DNA of 62,000 nucleotides, taken from contig NC_092564.1 of assembly GCF_037975245.1 (NCBI RefSeq), forward strand, positions 20,065,984 to 20,127,983. Direction: 5' to 3'. This DNA comes from Apostichopus japonicus. Taxonomy: Eukaryota; Echinodermata; Holothuroidea; Aspidochirotida; Stichopodidae. This document shows positions 1 to 13,019 of the stretch, in pieces (the first letter of the stretch is position 1; each line of letters opens with the position of its first letter). A model generated the notes under the pieces. It worked only from the letters and a program-made list of their open reading frames with translations, searched no databases and had not been told where the DNA came from. The translations under genes and the position numbers were made by a program.

Positions 1-585
1 CGGCATTTCAGGAGGACCATTTAAGCAGCGGTTCAACCCAACCACACAAAATCTCTCAGACATGAAAAGAACCAAAAAGAAACAAAACTGTCAAAGTACG
101 TATGGAACCTGAAAAGAGGGGGAATTAGCCACAATATAAGCTGGGAGATAGCAAAGGAATCGAACACACACAAACGTGAATCGGGCCAGTGCAACCTCTA
201 CGTAGAAGAAAAGCTGGCAATCTTACGTACCAAGAACAGTAAAAAACCCCAAAACAGCTCATCTCAAAGGGTCGCCATAAGGTCACATACACGAATATAT
301 CTGTATATATATATATACATCCTGTTGGCTTGGATATGTTGCAGAGCAACCTACATACTTGGATTGAAAACGTGCCCACTGTGAATTCTGTATTTCCATG
401 TCATCCTTTGAAGGAATTCATTTCGCTTTAGCTTATAAAGAACATAATCCAGATAATGGACGTGAGAGAGACAGAACATATCCTGTTACCTCGAAGTCCT
501 CTTTTGTCTCCATGGTAATCTAAAAGTTACGGCATCTAAGACTTGAAATAAATAAGGAAATATATCAAGATATGAATATATATAA

Positions 586-626
<41 letters not shown>

Positions 627-3600
627 GACATATTATTTATACATCGCCGTGGTTCTATGGAAAGACAATCTGTAAAAATATTTACGACTCCTATACAATA
701 TCATAACTCTTAAAAGACAAAAATGAGAAAACAGAGAAAATAACTAAATTGATAATCATGAAGCGGAAAATAAAATAAGGCATTTAGTTACTTGAGCTTC
801 CATTGTTCGGTATAAAGGTTTATAGTGTCTTTCAAAGAAGAATCAAGTATTATGGAAAGTCTTTGTAAATCAATTGTGTAGCCGTTACCCACTCCTCTAC
901 ATCCCCCTCCCCAACCACCAATCCAAACCCTCCTTCAAATACCTGTACTCATATTCCAATCATATATTTTACAAAATCGAAATCGAGGAAACATTTTGTG
1001 ATGTTATAGTATTTCTCCGCTTCTCCACTGAATTCCTCGATTAAGATAACTCGTCAAGCAATGATGGTCGTTAGTTGTAAGTATTCTTAATAGGAAGAAA
1101 AAAAAAATATCGCCTCCGCATAGATACTTGGAAACCCCAGCCAATTATCTTTTCGAAGAAGCTGAGTATTAAAGGTACCCGCTCCTCACGCCTCCAAACC
1201 CCGTCCATCCATTCAAACCAATAAACAATAGAAATTTGGACACGAGAAAATCCAAGAAACCCATCGAAAGTATATTGACATTATATATATTTTATTTTAA
1301 TTCGAACAGAATATTTACATAATAGGGATACCATGATTAAAGGTGAACGAAATGCCATTCTAAAATCATAATCATAGTCATAGTCATAATCATAATGAGC
1401 TGTAATTCAAATTACTTTGGATACATGTGGAGTCCCCTCCTGGCGTTGTTCATTCTTGCAATTCGTTCGACTTGACTTCCTTTTTGTAGAACGTTCTCGT
1501 TTTCGAAGAAATATCTGATGTAACGAGATCTAGTGATTGCGTTCGAACTGCTGTCTGACTCTCGTGATGGATATGTGTTAAAACTTAAATCTCGAATGGT
1601 CAGTACCAACCAAGTCCATGGAAGAGTTGATCCATGGAAGTATCATTTTATCAAATTCTGTAGCAAAATTTAGTAACACTCGAAGACGAAACATATATGG
1701 CAAGAAAATCAAATCGAACACAGTAAACACTTAGTTACAAATAACATCTATAAACGGTGTCAATAGTTATACAAGTGTGTGAACTGGAAATGTGATTATG
1801 GTAGCATATGGAGGTATCATATGAAAATGTAGGTCTCATCCCTGCAAAGATGTAACGCCATATTTTATATCTACGTCCTTTTACCAAGTTTTACACGTCG
1901 AGCTAAGCGTGTAGATAAGTTTGAGGAGGGGTAAGTGGTCGACCGAAGTTCTCTATGAAGTTTTGCTTTCGCTGGATTCCGTAACACTGAATGCATGCAC
2001 GTTTGACCAAACAAGATTGAGCATTGCTCAAAACAAATAGGAAAACTGTCCATGCTTGCCCCCCCTTCCCCCGCCCACGCCCATCCCGTCCCCTCCCCGT
2101 TGAACCGCACACAAATCACAACGGTAAGTTTAGACCTAATTACAGACCAAATGTATAGTATACATTTGAATGAGAATGTACCATTTGACGTAAAAAGTTA
2201 TATTATTTTCTGGGGAGGCCGACACCAGATACCCCCAATGAGATTCGACTTCAACAACTCCAAGGCCACACCCCTTCCTTTTACATAACCATGGATCATA
2301 TATGTTTCAATTGAAATCGATGATATTAGAACTTAATGGCAAATAGCCGGGGATTTTAATGTCATAACAAAATGTTACCAATATTTAAAATTATGGTTTA
2401 TAAAGGGGTATAGGTTATACACATGGCATACATATCAAAACAATTCGTACAGATCGCATGAAAAATAGCAAGTTAAATACAGGAATGTAAACATATGTAG
2501 ATAAACTTAATTAACATCAACTTTTAAACTTAAAATGTCAAGATATTGATGAATAGATATTAAAGTTGAGAACAAAACAAATTTTAAGTTTAGTGGCCTA
2601 AAGTAAAAATCAATAGCATAGTGTTGATCGTTACCTTATGACATTTTTCTCAAAATATTTCTTTTTGCACTTTTGTATATGTTATATTAGCGAAACGCAG
2701 ACATGATATATATTTTGAAAAACCTTCTGATAGACTGTTGTACAACTATACAATAAAATATGATTCTGTTTATATCGAAGGCATTGACGAATGATAGAAA
2801 AATATGCTGAAAGAAAAAATGCCGTTTCAGACACTGAAACTTTTGCAGGGAAAATACGTTATAATTACTTGTTCTACTTTGCGTCACTTATATACCCAAC
2901 TTTTAAGGCGTACTGTTTGCACTTTATTGGATACCTTTCGGGCTAAGAGAGCGGTAATAATATTTGTATTTTATTTGGGGAGGAGAGAGGTTAGGTGGAG
3001 TGGACAGGGAGGGGATAACACTAGTGATCTCTCAGATAGGGGAATTTCTGTTTCTGATATTTCTTTGCTTACAACCCTGACGTGATTTTTTTTTTCAATC
3101 ACGTTAAACATACCACCCCCAATGGACAACTCCCTCCTCCTTCTCCCCTCCCAAGCGCCAACAAAATCGACACAAAAATCTGCTAGATCATCGGTCATCT
3201 TGAAGAATATTGTTTTGCATAATTTTCAGCCATGACGTTTAGCTCAAAGTTTTTAATGTAATTGATTCACGGGTAATCTTTACTGCTTTTGACATCACTT
3301 AGCTCCTGTCATGAAGGATCCACAAAACTAACTGGATAAAGGCAGTGACTGCTGAGGGGAGTAGGAGAGGTGGGGAGGGGGTGAATCTATTTCATTACAG
3401 AAAATGCTCGCTTTTTATGATTTCCGTAAACGATTCAAATCTTGCACTTGAGACAACAAAAGCATATATTTACAGGTCATCAGTACTAACGTGCTAAACA
3501 ATTGCTAAAGTACTTTCCGAGAGATTTTCATCTCGTAGCACTAAAGTATAGATAAGTCGATGCATCAGACCACAAAAAAAAATGCTTTTGAGATCGATAG

Positions 3601-3763
3601 TAATATGTTTCTTGATTAAGATGTCCATTTAACTGTCCATTACTTGACTGTCCAGCAAATGTAGATCGCAATATACGATTTGAAGTCGTTCGTATATATA
3701 CTGCGACTTTATGCAATGTTTCGCCATATATACTATCCATTCATTCGCGTGACCATTTCACGT
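1..3763. other. Non-coding flank downstream of the GPCR
   Basis: I see no convincing gene here. The stretch holds short AT microsatellites (about 590-620), a small ATAATC/ATAGTC repeat near 1364-1396, and C-rich or G-rich patches near 900, 2060 and 3360. The reading frames are short and lack domain signatures. The 3' UTR of the minus-strand GPCR must lie in the upper part. One canonical polyadenylation hexamer in the right orientation is at 2923-2928, but nothing shows that it is used. Confidence 0.55.
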
Positions 3764-4903
3764 TTAAAGCAAACTGTCATCCACTGCGTAACTGTGCGAG
3801 TCCTTTGCTATATCCGATATATCGGTGTTCTGTTCCGGTTTGACCGGTGTTCGGTTTCTCAGCAGAACGCTCTCTGACGCGTACGTCTTGCTCATCGTGG
3901 TCATGGCAGGCCCGTTCTTCGGACCGTCTTTGCCCTGTCGGCGACGAAAAGTATTCCTCAATGCTCTCCTGTGCGTAGAACTCATAACGTAAACGATCAC
4001 TGGGTTAGCGCAAGAGTTGATCAAACCCAAACAAAAATGAACGTGTCTAAAGATATCGAGGACAGTGCTATGGGCACTGGATATAAACTCGAACCAGATC
4101 GAATAAGCGAAGTACGGCAACCAACAGACTGCGAAGAAGACAGTGATAGTCACCAGCATTTTAGCGACCCTCCTTCGAGCTCTGAGCTGCGGTACCAGAC
4201 CTGGTTGTCTCTCGTTCCGAAAGGTACCGGTACTCTTCATCAAGCGACTGAAAATGCGGCTGTAACACCACGAGATCGCAATCAAGGGAATGACGTAGAG
4301 CAGAGCGAAACGTATCAGCTCGTGGATCTGCGCTGTAAGCGTTTGATGCGGCAGGTAAACGCAAACTAAGTCGAAAACCTCCAATTTGGCTATGATCATT
4401 ATCGGCGTCGATAGGAGAAAAGATATCAGCCATATGAAGACGATGCTCATCATTGTACACTGGTTATTACAAAGATGGCCGCTACGGCCCACTCTAGTGA
4501 TAGCGACGTAACGCTCAATGGACCCAAACATCAGTGAATAGATACACACGCATTGGGCTATCAATTGAGACATATTCATGAGTTTACAGATCGCCAGTCC
4601 AAACTGAAAGCACGGGTTAATCTCGTGTTCCACGTAGAATGGGACTGCTACCGCTAAATATAGCAAATCCGCTACCGCTAAATTGGTCACCAATAAATTC
4701 GGTGGTGTGCGGAGATTATGATTGTTCAAAACGGTGAAAAGGTAGCACACATTTACAACGATGCCAAACACTGCTATAGCAATCAAAAGGGTAATGCCGA
4801 CCTTTACCACGAAAGACATTGGCTCTTGGCAGAGTTGTAAGACCATAGCTGGGTCAAAGGAACTGCCATTTCCATACGACGACGACGACGACCAAACGTC
4901 CAT
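3764..4903 (-). CDS. Class A (rhodopsin-like) GPCR, peptide-receptor type
   Basis: Uninterrupted 379-residue seven-transmembrane receptor, predicted to sit in the plasma membrane and couple an extracellular ligand to G proteins. Visible landmarks: N-glycosylation site N12; TM1 about 33-58 with N51; TM2 with the LAVADLLYL motif (D79); C106 at the start of TM3, paired with C181 in the second extracellular loop; ERY at 130-132 in place of DRY; P206 in TM5; CWLP at 260-263 in TM6; and NSCANPVIVY at 296-305 in TM7. A basic stretch (RARRR) precedes TM6, and the C-terminal tail of about 70 residues is Ser/Thr-rich. The TM7 motif has one residue more than NPxxY, as in the bombesin and endothelin receptors I recall. 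With the PNLLVTNLAVADLL segment this points to that peptide-receptor group, but the ligand cannot be assigned. The start has a good context (AAAATGG) and follows a strong splice acceptor at 4942, so the coding part is one exon. Confidence 0.88.
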   Translation of the reverse strand: MDVWSSSSSYGNGSSFDPAMVLQLCQEPMSFVVKVGITLLIAIAVFGIVVNVCYLFTVLNNHNLRTPPNLLVTNLAVADLLYLAVAVPFYVEHEINPCFQFGLAICKLMNMSQLIAQCVCIYSLMFGSIERYVAITRVGRSGHLCNNQCTMMSIVFIWLISFLLSTPIMIIAKLEVFDLVCVYLPHQTLTAQIHELIRFALLYVIPLIAISWCYSRIFSRLMKSTGTFRNERQPGLVPQLRARRRVAKMLVTITVFFAVCWLPYFAYSIWFEFISSAHSTVLDIFRHVHFCLGLINSCANPVIVYVMSSTHRRALRNTFRRRQGKDGPKNGPAMTTMSKTYASESVLLRNRTPVKPEQNTDISDIAKDSHSYAVDDSLL

Positions 4904-4965
4904 TTTGAATGAAATGCTCTCATGAAAAGGTCAGACGAATTCTGCGAAGGAAGCGAAGATAAGAA
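4904..4965 (-). promoter_or_regulatory. 5' UTR and splice acceptor of the GPCR coding exon
   Basis: Read on the minus strand, a long pyrimidine tract (TTCTTTCTTATCTTC followed by CTTCCTTCGCAG) ends in AG at 4943-4942, about 38 bases upstream of the ATG. This is a textbook 3' splice site. It suggests that the receptor has at least one upstream non-coding exon, so its promoter is not immediately adjacent. This is inferred from sequence only. Confidence 0.5.
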
Positions 4966-6724
4966 AGAATTATGATTACCTTGTGTTAAATCAAAATAAT
5001 AAAAAAAAGTAAAGATGCATTTTACTTAGGGTTTACGATAAAAGTTGTATCGTTTTTGCTCAATTTTTAACCGAATCAATTTCAAGAGCATTTGCCCACT
5101 TCCAGGAGACTTCGCCGATATTAACCATAACTCGAGTTTTCACCAAGCAGTGTAGAATATTTTGGTCGCAAAAAAAAAAGATTTTTTACATTGTTCCCCA
5201 ACAGAATATCCCTTAATAGTGTATGGAGAACGATGATTCATTCTGTTCCTAACCGTCAAAAGGTAGGCGGATTTTCTTTTAATCATTAGATTGAAAGATT
5301 CAATCTATATGAAACATTAGAGTGCCCTTATGTGCAACCGGATGGGAATCATTCACGGGCTGGGCTCCGCGATATCTACCTCTTGATAACTCTATACTCT
5401 ATAAAATATATAACAAGATGAGACAAGAAATCAGCTTGATGAGATACAAAACGTACAAAGATCACTTTCTGAAAATAATTGCAAAATATAATCACACCAG
5501 ACGGTAGCACATTCTGATCGTTTCAACACTCAACGTTATGTACCGGTACACATATTATAACAACTTATAACCCTATGGAACATATATAGCTATACACCTT
5601 TAGACTTAGTCTGGAATTATGTACTTCAAAATATGGTACACATCTGAATAGGAGCTAAAGTTCAAATAGTTCTCCTATTACATAAATAATACATAAAGTT
5701 AACAATCATTATAATAAGTCAATAAATCACATGGTAATAATCATATACTTCATGATAAAAGAACCGACTGTCGGTATGTCAATATACAGAGTTTTTACCT
5801 TTGTCAACGCGTATTCAAATCACTAGTGAAGTTCTGTATATGTATAAATAACTGTGCTAAAGTTTAACATTACTCATATATTATTATTGTTTATTATATA
5901 TATTAAGAATATATAGGAAGCTAGAAATTAATATATATGTATTATTGATATATATTCATTTTCCAGACTCTGTCGATGAAATGTGATACTTCAGAGTCAA
6001 ATTTTACATGCCACCTTTCATGACAAGCTGATACAAGCAGAATAGATTCTAGTCAAGGAAACATATTCTATATGCTTTATCAAAAATAGTAATAATAATA
6101 ATGTGTAATAATAATGTGTAATGAAACATTCTGAATTGTGCCGCGTTTAATGAGATATCTGTCAGGGAGGTTGTTTACCTTCGTGATCTTCGATTGGTTA
6201 TATTAATCATAACCGATCGATACAGTCGTATCGAGCTATTTCTTCACTAACATTCCATTATCTGAAACCGTTGATAAATACTGCCATCGATATTTGTTAT
6301 GGAAAACTATATATCTAGGTATTGGTATTGATAGGCGAGACCTCCAGATATTGTTCGTGTTTTGCAACCTCACAAACGCATTTCTTATTATTCAATGGTA
6401 ATTATTATATGATCAAGTGGATAATGGGGCAACGGATTCTCCATTAGCACACGTTTGGGCCAATTTTATTCATGGGGAATTTGTGGGGGAAAATAGCATT
6501 TTCTTAATGATCTTTCTACAGTAGATGTGGTGACGATATTTTCTGACTTTTCAAGAAATGATAATGAAGCCGAGGATTTCTTTCAATTTATCAATACCCG
6601 GAACCCCCAACATTACATTCACTATTGAGAAACTAAACAGATATAGTACTCTTCCATTTTTTTATGTGTTTATCATTTTTTCTTGTTACGCACAGAATAA
6701 ATTTAGACAGTTAATCAAATCGTA

Positions 6725-6835
6725 TTGCACAGACATTATATGCACATAATATTATATGCAGACATATTATATTCAGACATGTTATGCAGACATATTATAC
6801 AGACATATTATATGCAGACGTATTGCACAGACATT
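6725..6835. repeat. Imperfect minisatellite (CAGACATATTATATG-like)
   Basis: Short units of roughly 13-17 bases containing CAGACATATTA recur about seven times with small indels. The overlapping short reading frame is a by-product of the repeat. Confidence 0.6.
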
Positions 6836-7084
6836 GAAGTTAACTTAGTGTTTGTTTCTATTAGACTCCGTAATATGTTTGCCGTCAAAGATTATATCTC
6901 TTTAAGCATTAAATCTCGTGTGGTCTAATAAATTCAACTGCACAAGCTGTAATGCTTGCTATACAGGGGATCCCATAGGCACCTCGCAACACGGACCTTT
7001 GGAGCATCTTTACGCTGACAACATTGCACATATTTACAAACACTTAAGGTAAATTACACAATTGCAATAGCAATGAAGAAGAAG

Positions 7085-7256
<172 letters not shown>

Positions 7257-8192
7257 AGACTGCAGTGAGATGTATTTTAATCCCCCCCCCCACCTCCAAC
7301 CGCACTATACTATAGACAATATTATTGATAAATTATGCATTACTCATTATATGGTTGAGATGATAATTTGTCAATTCTTATTGAAAAGTCAATTGATAAT
7401 ATATTTTAATATTTAGTTCAACATAATACTGTGTATATTTCTTCATCAAATAGCCCAAATATCAAATTAATACATGTAAAAACAACATGCACACATCAAT
7501 TGATAAAGTAAACAAATAATCGAGATTATTGAACAGTTCCATCAGTTTGGCGATATTTTCTAATGACACTTTTTATGACTAGTGATTAATAATTCATATT
7601 TCTGCTTCGACAAACATGCAATGCATGCTCTGTTTTGTGGCTGAAAAATACTACTTGTGATGGGTAAGACATGACCTAATAAGTATTTATTTCATATGGT
7701 AATCCCTTCATCTGAAATAACCGCTTATTCGGTTTGATGTAAAAGACGGTAATAACTATATGCAAAGTCCAAACCTATACAGATGTTTCTAATTACATTT
7801 TTAAACAATTTGAAGCAGACTATGGCAAGCTATAACCTGCAAAGTTAACTAAGCCAAGTGGGACCTGTATTGCGACACGCGGTATACCGAATTATCCTTA
7901 CACAATAAGTGACATTCGATATAACCGATTCTGAGTATAAGAAGTAAAGCACTATAAACATTTCACAGGGATAGCATCCTGAGCCGCTCGGTTTGATCAT
8001 GTCATTAAGAATCTCTACCCGGTTACCGGTTTTTATATATTAACCTGTGGAATAAAGTTCCCGGTTTTATACAATTACTGGCCTTCAGCGTTTCAGAGAT
8101 AAAATGCAATACAGAGAACTTTGTTTATGATCAACAACTTCCTTTTAACTGTAGTTTCTTATCATTTCTGTAAGCTAAGTGATGGTTGAATT

Positions 8193-8594
8193 CAGTGGCG
8201 TAGGAAGGTACTTTTGAGTGGGGGGGGCTGAAGACTGATGGCCGGCCTGGAGGAGGGGTCTATGATGGCCGGCCTGGGGGAGGGGTCTAAGGGGTGGGGG
8301 TGTCTCCCTCCCCTTTGGAATTTTTTGCATTTCCAAGTAGCCTCAGATGCAATTTGGTGCAATATAGCACATTTCAACACCCACTCCATTTTGTAAACTT
8401 AATTTTATATTTTCACCAGGCCTTATATGCAATTTGGTGCTCCAAATGAGATTTTTTTTCTCATTTGGAAATGAAAAAGGGGTTTTCTGACTTGCGAAGC
8501 GGGGGGGCGGAATGATACTTCCGCCCCTCCACATTTTTCACTGGGGGGGGGCTGGCGCCCCCCCCAGCCCCCCCCCCCGGTTCCTACGCCCTTG
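8193..8594 (-). mobile_element. hAT-type MITE, copy 1
   Basis: Non-autonomous DNA transposon of 402 bp. It starts with CAGTGGCGTAGGAAGG and ends with the complement of CAAGGGCGTAGGAACC. It is flanked by an exact 8-bp duplication, GTTGAATT (8185-8192 and 8595-8602), the target-site size typical of hAT elements. The interior has G/C homopolymer runs near both ends and no transposase. It is reverse-oriented relative to the copies at 12641 and 57716 and closely similar to them. Short reading frames inside it are not genes. Confidence 0.9.
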
Positions 8595-11104
8595 GTTGAA
8601 TTCGAACTGATCGTTGTGCGGCATATGTCGTTTAGTGCTGTCCTATTACATACAGTGTATACTATATAGTGTTTCATCTCCGGTTCTCCGGTAACGATAT
8701 ACGGTTATAGCGCGCATTACGCGATATTTACGGTTAATGGTATATGCCAGGTGCAAATCATGGTGAATAGAGAGAAAGTTCTTTTAAAATTTGAAATCGA
8801 ATGTATAAAGTTACAAAAAAATCTTCTAAAATTTTTGGCAATACTAAATATTGATTTAACAATTTTAACAGGAATATCATGAGAATTTAACAATGTATGT
8901 TTTAGTATAACTTGACCCATGACACATGTATCAGGAAATCCATTTAAGTTAGCAGCTTTTTTCAACCAATAAAAAAAAAGAGAAAAACAAAATACTTTGT
9001 CGTTTGAGAAAAGAAATCTGGCCTTTAAAGAAACAATCAGACTCCTAAGGTATCCTCTATGCATGTCACTAAAACATACTGAAAATCGTAATTTTAAGAT
9101 GATTGTATCTTACATTAACGATTGTAATTATTAATAATAATGTTAATGTAATATTATATTATATAGTCGCCATGAATAACCCTTTGCTTTGTTTTGTTTT
9201 TTTCCATTCATGCTTACATTAATCCAACCAACGCTTTATCTCATTTAAAAGCAAGTTTTGGTATTAGATTTAATAAGTTCCTGTTGCTATTCGAAACTTG
9301 CATAACATATTATAACTGTGCCGTCCTTTTGGTCTTATTGGTGCCCCTCAAACTCAGAATTCCTAGCTATATGGGCCTCATCAAATTTTACGGAGAGAGC
9401 AAGAATTAGACTATATAAGAAAAGAAGGTAGTAAGCATTTGAATTATGTAAAATATTGTAAATTTTGTAGTTAGCAAAAATGATTGTAGGAAATGTTGTA
9501 AAATGTGGTATATATATTGTATAATCTTATGTTTTCCATAATTGGATTGTACAATGCAAATTTTTAATAAACTGGACTGAAAATAAGAAGTTTTCACAAA
9601 AAACAAACAGATGCCACGAGTAGCATAATTACAAATATCACCCTGTGATCACCTTCTGCTCTAAGCAAGAGAACGTTGTATTCGAAAAAGAGTTTAGGTT
9701 ATAGTGGTATATGTTCAAACAAGAAACTATTTTATCTTCATTGATGAACTGGTTGTTGCGCGCTGTTTTGTGTGTGTGTGTGTGTGTACTAAAACACACT
9801 GACTCACATTCATGCATGTGTCAAATTGCCTACCAGCGCATTTCTACGTTATTATGTGAAATTACAAATGTTTCGAAACTAAACCGCACACGAACGCACG
9901 CACGCACACGCACCCACACACACACAAGTCATACCCATAAAGCTGCATGGATACCCCCGTAGAAATCTACTGGTATTAGAGCTGCTACATAAAATCACGT
10001 AACTTTTTTTTTTTAAGTGGATATTTGCTTGAGCAATATATGTCATGGGAATTGGACAAGCTATTGACTTGGTTTATTGTCGGCAATGTTAAAAGAAATT
10101 ATACGAAAATTACGCTTAGAAATTCAGTGGAAAAGAACGATAACATAAACACAAAAGAGGCCCTCTTTACATGCATCATATCCCTGCCACAAAAAGTACG
10201 TTTGTATTTCGTAATTGCTAAAGTTGTCATATTTCTATACAGTATAGGTTTAGTTCGTTCAGCCCCCCTTTTTTTGGGGGGGGGGGGTTAGTCTGACACC
10301 TCATATGAAAACAAATGCTCAAAGTACATTTGCTGTTCACCGGAGGACTTAACGGTATCCATTTATAACGATGAAAATGATTTGTTTTTTCTAAAGTGAA
10401 TGCCCTCTGGTTGACTCGAAGTAACAAAATGACTGCTAATACTTGATATTTTTTTAATAAGTTGTCAAACTAATGGTCGACTGCTCAAATATGAGCTTTG
10501 TATAATAATATAAATAAGTAAAAAAAAGTACGAAAGCGTTACTCTGTGATGAATATGACCAGTGAGTGACTGGAACTGGAGAAAGCAAATTGAAGGGGTT
10601 CCATTAATACTTAACTGTACTTTTACTAAATACGTGATGGTATTAGAAGGATAATCGATGAACATAGTATAATCGTCATTAAGAAATTTGCATGACATCT
10701 AATTAATGGTATCCGAGATATTAATAACTGAAATTACCACTGAAATTTCCACCAAAAGTAAACTTGAAGCAAAAAAGATTCACGTGATAGTTACACACTG
10801 ACAACGAATTTCTTGTTTTGTTTAACTTTTCACGACATTGTCTTGACCTTGTATTGTCTTGTATTGTCTAGGGTTACATCTTAACATTAGGAATGTACAG
10901 TTATTACATTACATCAATTACTGTAGTGTATCCATATGTTGATGCATCCTAAGTTTTGAGTAGAAAGTTGGATGTAATATTGGAAGAAAAACATAATCAC
11001 AACTAGTCAGTCATCAAAAAAGTCACTGCAAACAAAACGTGTCAATTTTTGTATGTATCGAATAGGATACACACAAATACACTTACATACATAGTAATTA
11101 TATT

Positions 11105-11114
11105 ATATATATAA

Positions 11115-11163
<49 letters not shown>

Positions 11164-11175
11164 TATAATTATATA

Positions 11176-11209
<34 letters not shown>

Positions 11210-11212
11210 AAT
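11105..11212. repeat. (TA)n microsatellite
   Basis: Long TA tract with a few ATAATTATA interruptions. It abuts the SINE fragment that follows. Confidence 0.85.
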
Positions 11213-11272
11213 GAAAATCGTAATGAGTTGGAAAATCAAGACCAGTGAAAAAACTTCCAGCCTCCACCGGGA
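11213..11272 (-). mobile_element. tRNA-type SINE fragment (same family as 24752)
   Basis: The reverse complement matches the segment after the B box of the SINE near 24820-24890: a CCGGTGGAGG core, then a T run, then CTTGATTTTCCAACTCATTA. The copy is cut off on both sides by TA tracts. Confidence 0.7.
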
Positions 11273-11311
11273 TATATATACATATACATATATATATACA
11301 TATATATATAC

Positions 11312-11362
<51 letters not shown>
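11271..11362. repeat. (TA)n microsatellite with CATA variants
   Basis: TA dinucleotides with regularly placed C substitutions. The Tyr/Ile-rich reading frame across it is an artefact. Confidence 0.9.
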
Positions 11363-11364
<2 letters not shown>

Positions 11365-12235
11365 TATATTCTTGAAAGAATTAAGAGAAATATCTCCAAG
11401 GAACTGGAGAGAATCGCGGTGGATGAGCTTTCGTCTGGAAACGAAGCACTGAAACAAACATGTTCATCCTTGGACGCAAGACTTAAAAAGCTCGAACAGG
11501 ATAGGGGCACCCATGGCTTCCCTTATCAACAAAAATGAATGATTTTCCATTATCTTTAGGGCCACAAACTTTTACCTTCAGGATACATCAGAAGCATCTT
11601 TTTATTACTTAGCCTTACGCACTGCAATCCGCTTTTCAATTTTGTTCATCTTAATGTGAGAAGCCGTGCACAACGGCAGGTCAGATATTTGTTTATTATG
11701 CAATCTCCATTGGCAACAAAACTTTACTTGAAGTAATCCTCAGAAGTGTTCTTTCTACTCGTCACCTTACCAACAATAATAGGTTTCAAGTTGCTGTATA
11801 ATTTCTTTCACATTGTGATTGTTTATGCGCCTATTGATTGCTAGGACGTATGGATCATGTTACTTTCTCTTTACTTACTACGATGGTTCTCTTTATTGTT
11901 TTTTTTTTTCATGTTATCATTAATGCCCTCCCAGGAAAACTCCTCGATCGTATTTTGACATCGCTTGTGTTTTGGGAGCGAGGGTGTGTAGTCACTCTGA
12001 CTACGTGATGTTTTTGTTTATTTTCACTGTTTTTATTTCTCCATTTTCATTCTTTTCACTCAACTCCACTATCTCCAAAAGTGATACCAATGTATGTTCA
12101 ATTGTCAATAAATTTGTCATCTGCCTTACTTTAACCTTTTCTCCTCTCCCCCCTCCCCCCGCCCCCCCACACGATTATACCTCATATATCTTTCTACGAT
12201 TTACCGTAATTACATCTACCATTGATTTTCAATGA

Positions 12236-12640
12236 GTTCATGGGAGAACTTCGTTTAAGCTCTTACAATGTAAGAGTTTTAAGGCAGAGTAACAAAAGAA
12301 GAAAGGTTTTTCCTTATCGACACAAATAATATAAGCGACATTTTACTTTATCCAAGAGACACACAGTACTCCTGACGTTGAGAGTTGCTGGAAAAACGAG
12401 TGGGGGTGGGGAAATCATTTTTGGTCATGGCACTATACTAGTAGAGGTGTCTGCATCCTTTGAAATCCTTATCTAAATTTCTCAATTCATAACCTTGTAA
12501 TAGGCAACAATGGCCGGCTTATTCTTTTGGATATTGAGGTTCTGCAAACGTATTTTTCACTTGTCTGTTTGTACGGCCCTAACCGCGATGAACTCTCTTT
12601 TTTCGAGCATCTTCATCTCTTACTCAGGGATAGACTGCAG
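12236..12640 (+). pseudogene. Tx1/L1-like LINE B: endonuclease, 5' part
   Basis: Translating across frameshifts gives an apurinic-endonuclease-like start (LSSYNVRVLRQSNKRRKVF), a GGEIIFGHGT segment, then LLDIEVLQTYF followed by YGPNRDELSFF. These are signatures of the N-terminal endonuclease of Tx1/L1-clade LINEs. Frame shifts and stop codons show that it is dead. It continues after the MITE at 13028. Confidence 0.75.
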
Positions 12641-13019
12641 CAAGGGCGTAGGAACCGGGGGGCTGGGGGACGCCAGCCCCCCCCCCAGTGAAAAATATGG
12701 GGGCGGAAGTATCATTCCGCCCCCCCCCCCCGCTCCGCAAGTCAGAAAACCCCTTTTTCATTTCCAAATGAGAATAAAATCTCATTTGGAGCACCAAACT
12801 GCATCTATAAGGCCAGGTGAAAATGCAAAATTATTTACAAATGGAGTGGGTGTTGAAGTGTGCTATATTGCACCAAATTGCATCTGAGGCCACCTGGAAA
12901 TGCAAAAAAGTCCAAAGGTGAGGGGACCCCTCCTTTCCCCCTCCTTAGACCCCTCCCCCAGGCCGGCCATCGGTCTTCAGCCCCCCCCCCCCACTTAAAA
13001 GTACCTTCCTACGCCACTG
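12641..13019 (+). mobile_element. hAT-type MITE, copy 2, inserted in LINE B
   Basis: Element of 379 bp from CAAGGGCGTAGGAACC to CTACGCCACTG, with an exact 8-bp target duplication GACTGCAG (12633-12640 and 13020-13027). The LINE endonuclease reading resumes directly after the second copy of the duplication, so the insertion is later than the LINE. Reading frames at 12510-12887 and 12860-13159 are chimeras of LINE and MITE. Confidence 0.92.

Larger units (their letters stand above)
8603..12235. other. Non-coding with possible LINE 3' remnant
   Basis: No gene is supported. A minus-strand frame at 8717-9064 (115 codons) looks more complex than its neighbours but shows no motif I recognise. At 9420-9590 an AT-rich, UTR-like stretch with an AATAAA hexamer near 9567 resembles a retroelement 3' end. 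There are TG/CA runs at 9768-9788 and 9895-9930, TA tracts at 11105-11212 and 11271-11362, and a SINE fragment between those two tracts. Confidence 0.4.

Noticed and set aside
8717-9064. 115-codon minus-strand frame as a gene
   Set aside because: It has more varied composition than its neighbours but no motif, start context or splice evidence. It is more likely a retroelement remnant.
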